This document shows positions 6,453 through 8,007 of a stretch of DNA of 8,007 nucleotides, piece after piece (the stretch's first letter is position 1; each line of letters begins with the position of its first letter). Where the stretch lies: the NCBI GenBank assembly GCA_023301245.1, contig JALZUV010000228.1:1-8007 (forward strand), written 5' to 3'. The notes under the pieces are model-generated. The model ran no database searches. It was not told the origin of the DNA and saw only the letters and a program-made list of their open reading frames with translations. Source of the stretch: Rickettsiales bacterium (lineage in GTDB: Bacteria > Pseudomonadota > Alphaproteobacteria > Rickettsiales > JALZUV01). Position numbers and translations under genes: made by a program.

Positions 6453-8007
6453 ATGCCTAGTATGAATGAAGTTCGCGCTCAATTTTTGAGCTATTTTGAA
6501 AAACAAGATCACAAAATCTTGTCATCCTCGCCACTCGTCCCGCAAAGCGACCCTACTTTGATGTTTACTGCAGCGGGTATGGTGCCGTTTAAAAATATTT
6601 TTACAGGAGCTGAAAAGCCACCTGCACCGCGCGTTTCCAGCAGCCAAAAATGTGTGCGCGCTGGCGGAAAGCATAATGACCTCGATAATGTTGGCTACAC
6701 CGCACGCCACCACACGTTCTTCGAAATGCTCGGCAACTTCTCCTTCGGCGATTACTTCAAGGAAGAAGCTATCAAACATTGCTGGGATTTAATAACCAAA
6801 GATTTCGGCGTCGATAAAGATCGCCTACTGGTGACCGTTTACCATAATGACGAAGAAGCGATTAAATATTGGAAATCTATCGCAGGCTTTAGCGACGATA
6901 AAATTATCCGCATCGCCACCTCTGACAACTTCTGGCAAGCAGGCGACACAGGCCCTTGCGGCCCTTGTTCGGAACTGTTTTACGACCACGGCGAACACAT
7001 CGCCGGCGGCCCTCCGGGTAGCCCAGATGAAGATGGCGATAGATTCATCGAAATTTGGAACCTCGTTTTCATGCAATTCAACCGCGATGCAGATGGCAAT
7101 GATGCTCCCCTACCAAACCCATGCATCGACACAGGTATGGGGCTAGAGCGCATTACCGCCCTACTGCAAGGCAAACACGATAATTACGAGACGGATTTAT
7201 TCCTAAACCTTATCGCTGCCTCCGAAGAGTTGACATCAACCAAAGCGACAGGCGATCAACTCGCCTCGCACCGCGTAATCGCCGACCACCTACGCGCATC
7301 ATGCTTCCTAATGGCCGATGGCGTATTGCCAAGCAACGAAGGCCGTGGCTATGTTCTGCGCCGCATCATGCGCCGCGCTATGCGTCACGCACACATACTC
7401 GGCGCGAAAGAGCCATTAATGCATCGCCTAGTGCCATCGCTAATAACAGAAATGGGCAAAGCCTACCCTGAACTTAGCCGTGGCGAAGCCATGCTAACCG
7501 ACAACCTGCGCCTAGAAGAAGAACGCTTCAAAGAAACGCTAGGCCGTGGTTTGAAGCTGTTAGAAGAAGAAACAACCAGCCTGTCTAAAGGCGATAAGTT
7601 AGCGGGTGACGCTGCCTTTAAGCTCTATGACACTTACGGCTTCCCACTCGATTTGACGCAAGATATTTTGCGCGGCCAAGGCATGGCAGTCGATACTGAT
7701 GGTTTTGATGCGGCGATGGCCGAACAAAAAACCCGTGCTCGTGCAGCGTGGAAAGGTTCTGGCGATGCTGCCACCAACCAACTGTGGCTTGAGCTGCGCG
7801 ATGATTTAGGCGCGACTGAATTTCTCGGCTACGATGTGGAATCGGCCAAAGGCCAGCTAGTGGCTATTGTTAAAGATGGCGAGTCCGTCAAACAAGCTGG
7901 CAAAGGCGATACGGTGCAACTCGTATTTAACCAAACACCCTTCTATGGCGAATCAGGCGGCCAACAAGGCGACTCGGGCGAAATTAACAAGCAAGGCACT
8001 AAACTTG
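6453..8007 (+). CDS. alaS: Alanyl-tRNA synthetase, N-terminal part (cut by right edge)
   Basis: Class II synthetase that charges tRNA-Ala and removes mischarged serine or glycine. 518 codons are visible, then the window ends. The catalytic domain is complete: PLVPQSDPTLMFTAAGMVPFK at about 27-47, RVSSSQKCVRAGGKHNDLDNVG at 60-81, motif 2 TRHHTFFEMLGNFSFGDYF-like at about 83-102 (TARHH), and motif 3 GMGLERI at 228-234. The tRNA-recognition region shows RVIADHLRASCFLMADGVLPSNEGRGYVLRRIMRRAMRH, then DTYGFPLDLTQDI. The editing domain begins with TPFYGESGGQQGD at 495-507; its zinc/editing HxxxH, the Cys-x-x-x-His part and the C-terminal domain lie beyond the edge. ATG at 6453 is preferred, with ATG at 6462 (three residues shorter) also possible; neither has a clear Shine-Dalgarno. 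It follows the dehydrogenase stop by 7 bases, suggesting shared transcription. Confidence 0.97.
   Translation, partial: MPSMNEVRAQFLSYFEKQDHKILSSSPLVPQSDPTLMFTAAGMVPFKNIFTGAEKPPAPRVSSSQKCVRAGGKHNDLDNVGYTARHHTFFEMLGNFSFGDYFKEEAIKHCWDLITKDFGVDKDRLLVTVYHNDEEAIKYWKSIAGFSDDKIIRIATSDNFWQAGDTGPCGPCSELFYDHGEHIAGGPPGSPDEDGDRFIEIWNLVFMQFNRDADGNDAPLPNPCIDTGMGLERITALLQGKHDNYETDLFLNLIAASEELTSTKATGDQLASHRVIADHLRASCFLMADGVLPSNEGRGYVLRRIMRRAMRHAHILGAKEPLMHRLVPSLITEMGKAYPELSRGEAMLTDNLRLEEERFKETLGRGLKLLEEETTSLSKGDKLAGDAAFKLYDTYGFPLDLTQDILRGQGMAVDTDGFDAAMAEQKTRARAAWKGSGDAATNQLWLELRDDLGATEFLGYDVESAKGQLVAIVKDGESVKQAGKGDTVQLVFNQTPFYGESGGQQGDSGEINKQGTKL

Noticed and set aside
6522..7174. Several minus- and plus-strand frames inside alaS
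   Set aside because: The AlaS frame carries all catalytic motifs through this stretch; the others are out-of-frame readings of it.
1..8007. Mobile elements, tRNA genes, CRISPR arrays, terminators
   Set aside because: Coding regions fill almost the whole window, both terminal genes run off the edges, and no inverted-repeat-plus-T-run, direct-repeat array or cloverleaf was seen.

Overview
The window looks like chromosomal DNA from an alphaproteobacterium of moderate GC content (about half, by eye). The clues are gene order and protein style. The minus-strand series mltB-rlpA-dac-tmk-holB-metG resembles an arrangement I know from Alphaproteobacteria. The MetG start (HIGH motif, then APTGAEVEWIEEESYFF) and the Dac active-site context (PSSMSKMMT) also have the form common in that class. 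I cannot name a genus.

Left part (1-5240, minus strand): six genes are packed with almost no space between them, reading right to left. They are a membrane-bound lytic transglycosylase (MltB type), a septal lipoprotein RlpA with a SPOR domain, a D-alanyl-D-alanine carboxypeptidase, thymidylate kinase, the DNA polymerase III delta' clamp-loader subunit, and the N-terminal part of methionyl-tRNA synthetase, which runs off the left edge. Four junctions overlap (three ATGA and one TAATG) and the fifth has a single base between stop and start. One transcript with translational coupling is the simplest reading. The first three products act on periplasmic peptidoglycan, the next two supply DNA replication, and the last charges initiator and elongator tRNA-Met.

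Centre (5241-5293): a 53-base A/T-rich divergent gap, the only real intergenic space in the window, which must hold the start signals for both directions unless promoters lie inside genes.

Right part (5294-8007, plus strand): a complete NAD(P)-dependent glycerol-1-phosphate dehydrogenase-like protein (AraM/EgsA family), followed after 7 bases by the first 518 codons of alanyl-tRNA synthetase, cut by the right edge. The dehydrogenase is the least expected gene here. Its family is best known from archaeal membrane-lipid synthesis and a few bacteria, and all recognisable metal-ligand and nucleotide-binding motifs are present.

I see no RNA genes, mobile elements, CRISPR arrays, long repeats or terminators. 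Nothing indicates a wholly new system. The points worth following are the G1P dehydrogenase and its setting, the cell-wall/replication/translation operon, and several start-site and domain details.
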